DNA from: Deltaproteobacteria bacterium
GTDB taxonomy: Bacteria > Desulfobacterota > Desulfarculia > Adiutricales > Adiutricaceae
Direction of reading: 5' to 3'
DNA: 6,877 nt
Assembly (NCBI GenBank): GCA_031279155.1
Contig: JAITJB010000203.1
Location: 1 to 6,877 of the forward strand
The notes below the pieces were generated by a model, which saw nothing but the letters and a program-made list of their open reading frames with translations, was not told where the DNA came from and made no database searches. This document shows, piece by piece, positions 5,901 to 6,877 of the stretch (position 1 is its first letter; each line of letters begins with the position of its first letter). Both the position numbers and the translations under genes were made by a program.

Positions 5901-6877
5901 AAAAAGAAACTTATCGCGCCTTTGACGGGATCTGCTTAACCGACACTTTTCAGCTCTACGAAACCCGTAGCGTTACTCTCCTACCCGAAGATAGACTAAA
6001 GAAAAACTCCGAGCGGGTGGAAGCCCAAAAAAATGCCCCTATCCATGTGATTTGGGGCAATCCACCCTATTCCGTTGGACAACGTTCAGCTAATGACAAC
6101 GCCCAAAATCAGTCTTATCCCAATTTGGAAAGACGAATTGCTGATACCTACGCCTCAAGATCAGGGGCTACAAATAAAAATTCTCTTTATGATTCTTACA
6201 TTAAAGCTTACCGCTGGGCTTCAGACCGACTTGATCAAAGCTCAGGCGGAATAATCGCTTATGTCTCCAATGCTGGCTGGCTAGACGGCAACGCCATGGA
6301 CGGTATGCGCAAATGCCTAGCTGAGGAGTTCAGTAAGATCTATGTTTTTAACCTCAGGGGCAATTGCCAAATTTCAGGCGAACCACGTAGAAAAGAAGCT
6401 GGTAATGTTTTTGGAGAAGGTACCCGCACCCCTGTAACCATCACTATTTTGGTCAAAAAACCCGGCCATAAAGGTCAGGCTGAAATCTACCACCACGATA
6501 TCGGCGATTATCTAGACGGCGAACGAAAGCTAGCCACTATCACTGAGATGCACGATATTTATAATCCCAAAATGGTTTGGGATAAAATCGAGCCCAATGC
6601 CGCAGGCGACTGGCTCAATCAACGCAGTGAATTATTTAATGATTTTATTACAATTGGCGATAAATCAAAAAATTATGACAAGACTATTTTTAAACCTTTT
6701 TATTCACTCGGATTAAATACAAGTCGTGATGCATGGTGTTATAATTATTCAAACACTAAACTACAAAACAAAATAAAGTCATCAATAGAATATTATAATG
6801 ACCAAGTTGATACTATAACTAAATATAAACTCGAATCAAAAGATGTGGACATCAAAAAGTGTATAGATTTTGATCCT
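2930..6877 (+). CDS. Type ISP single-chain restriction-modification enzyme (LlaGI-like), 3' end outside window
   Basis: The visible part is 1316 codons without a stop. One chain binds a DNA target, methylates adenine in it, or translocates along unmodified DNA by ATP hydrolysis and cuts. Residues 1-165 are an Mrr-like nuclease: GID63-65, then QCK79-81, the PD-(D/E)xK variant. Residues about 170-690 are a superfamily 2 helicase: GTGKT204-208 (Walker A), LAPS (motif Ia), DEAH336-339, TATP372-375 (motif III), EGVDVP596-601 (motif V), QSVGRVMR620-627 (motif VI). Residues 522-549 are a polar, proline-containing insertion in the second RecA fold. About 690-890 is helical and fits the coupler. The methyltransferase shows YTP900-902 (motif X), DPFTGTGTF934-942 (motif I, AdoMet) and NPPY1044-1047 (motif IV, N6-adenine), then YDSYIKAYRWA. 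From about 1235 the TRD begins; family members are near 1,570 residues, so roughly 250 are missing. All visible catalytic motifs are intact. From about 6640 the GC content falls to about 25%, suggesting a swapped specificity domain. Confidence 0.95.
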   Translation, partial: MDFEELLAKYRFEANHEKEKGYKFEKLMVNFLKSYPLYDQRFERVWLWMDFPYRHEISNTDTGIDLVAKTIEGDYWAIQCKCYQEDAKIYKSPVDSFFTPSGKIFHDEKGRELEFAIRLWISTTDNWSSEAESALRGQKIPCYRLNLSNLKEAQVDWEKLDQGLFGDQARLPKRKSLDHQIAAIEAAIEHYKTNDRGRLIKACGTGKTHTSLKISEKITTTKDLVLFLAPSIALIGQTLREWSADAELPFYAVCVCSDPQISRTKNSNPLDSDMSPVSDLAIPATTDVTKIIEQLQQAKIKSPNLKRIIFSTYQSLDKVAQALKESHTTVSLIVCDEAHRTTGHTFIDQEESNFVKVHDNDFIKADKRLYMTATPKVFGEDMKRKADESSVVLCSMDDELLYGKEFYHLGFGEAVDKGLLSDYKVLVLTVNRAEIPLEIQKQAMEGQKEIDANDVTKLIGCLNALSKNMDYEGNYLRKLDPGNMHRAVAFCQTIAKSKQIVNALNQIKGFYLDNLKGFDLNNKRAPEPPSTDQDDFLPDERTTSTLKTEGLVDLAAVHIDGGMGATTRDSKMTWLKSKPENANECRILCNVRCLSEGVDVPSLDAILFLSAKNSQIDVVQSVGRVMRLAPGKKFGYIIIPIVVPAHIKPEDALNDSERFKVVWSVLNALKSHDDRFVALINKLNFNLIRPDGGGSVLIGGIARNEDDNQKTKYSFTVADLLAEARKHEQSLATNIYARLVQKVGNKKHMEQWANDVAKIAEGFKERITEVVKKEGVHKKEFENFLAGLRQILNPSVDSVEAIEMLAQHLITKPVFEAVFENFSFVKSNPVSQSLEAMIDVLEDQGLEKDRIVLNRFFQIVRDEVSGIDNAAARQKIIVRLYDNFFKVAVPKAVEKLGIVYTPIEIVDFIIQSASEVLKREFGRKISDENVHILDPFTGTGTFITRLIESGLLEDSLERKYLHEIHANEIILLAYYIASINIENAYHEALGEKETYRAFDGICLTDTFQLYETRSVTLLPEDRLKKNSERVEAQKNAPIHVIWGNPPYSVGQRSANDNAQNQSYPNLERRIADTYASRSGATNKNSLYDSYIKAYRWASDRLDQSSGGIIAYVSNAGWLDGNAMDGMRKCLAEEFSKIYVFNLRGNCQISGEPRRKEAGNVFGEGTRTPVTITILVKKPGHKGQAEIYHHDIGDYLDGERKLATITEMHDIYNPKMVWDKIEPNAAGDWLNQRSELFNDFITIGDKSKNYDKTIFKPFYSLGLNTSRDAWCYNYSNTKLQNKIKSSIEYYNDQVDTITKYKLESKDVDIKKCIDFDP

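Noticed and set aside
2930..6877. A defence system such as DISARM or BREX instead of a Type ISP enzyme
   Set aside because: Nuclease, helicase and methyltransferase are fused in one chain in the exact Type ISP order, and no partner genes of those systems are visible.

Overview
The window holds two large protein genes that diverge from one intergenic region. Both run off the window ends, so neither has its stop codon here. The minus-strand gene (2407 to 1) encodes a secreted protein with a signal peptide, an HExxH zinc-protease-like domain and a long beta-helix with autotransporter passenger repeats. The plus-strand gene (2930 to 6877) encodes a single-chain restriction-modification enzyme of the Type ISP class (LlaGI/LlaBIII-like). 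It carries, in order, an Mrr-like nuclease, a superfamily 2 helicase/translocase, a coupler, a gamma-class adenine methyltransferase and the start of the target recognition domain (TRD).

The organism is very probably a diderm (Gram-negative type) bacterium, because autotransporter-style passengers need an outer membrane. Codon use and base composition do not let me name a phylum. Both genes are mosaics: most of each is roughly 45-55% GC, with sharp AT-rich blocks at about 25-30% GC by hand count. One block covers the protease core, one the end of the visible passenger, and one the beginning of the TRD.

The 522-base intergenic region (2408-2929) holds a likely promoter for each gene. A perfect 16-bp palindrome overlaps the -35 region of the autotransporter promoter. 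The predicted autotransporter transcript has a leader of about 330 nt. Inside it, a GC-richer block (about 2542-2714) in AT-rich surroundings contains several inverted repeats and can be closed by a long-range helix. This is the best candidate for something undescribed in the window: a structured leader RNA or small RNA that I cannot assign to a known family. The restriction gene has a perfect TATAAT, a short hairpin just before its start and a well-placed GGAG ribosome binding site.

No tRNA, rRNA, CRISPR array, insertion sequence, integrase or origin was recognised. The two genes have no obvious functional link. Surface adhesins/proteases and restriction systems are both typical variable, fast-exchanging loci.
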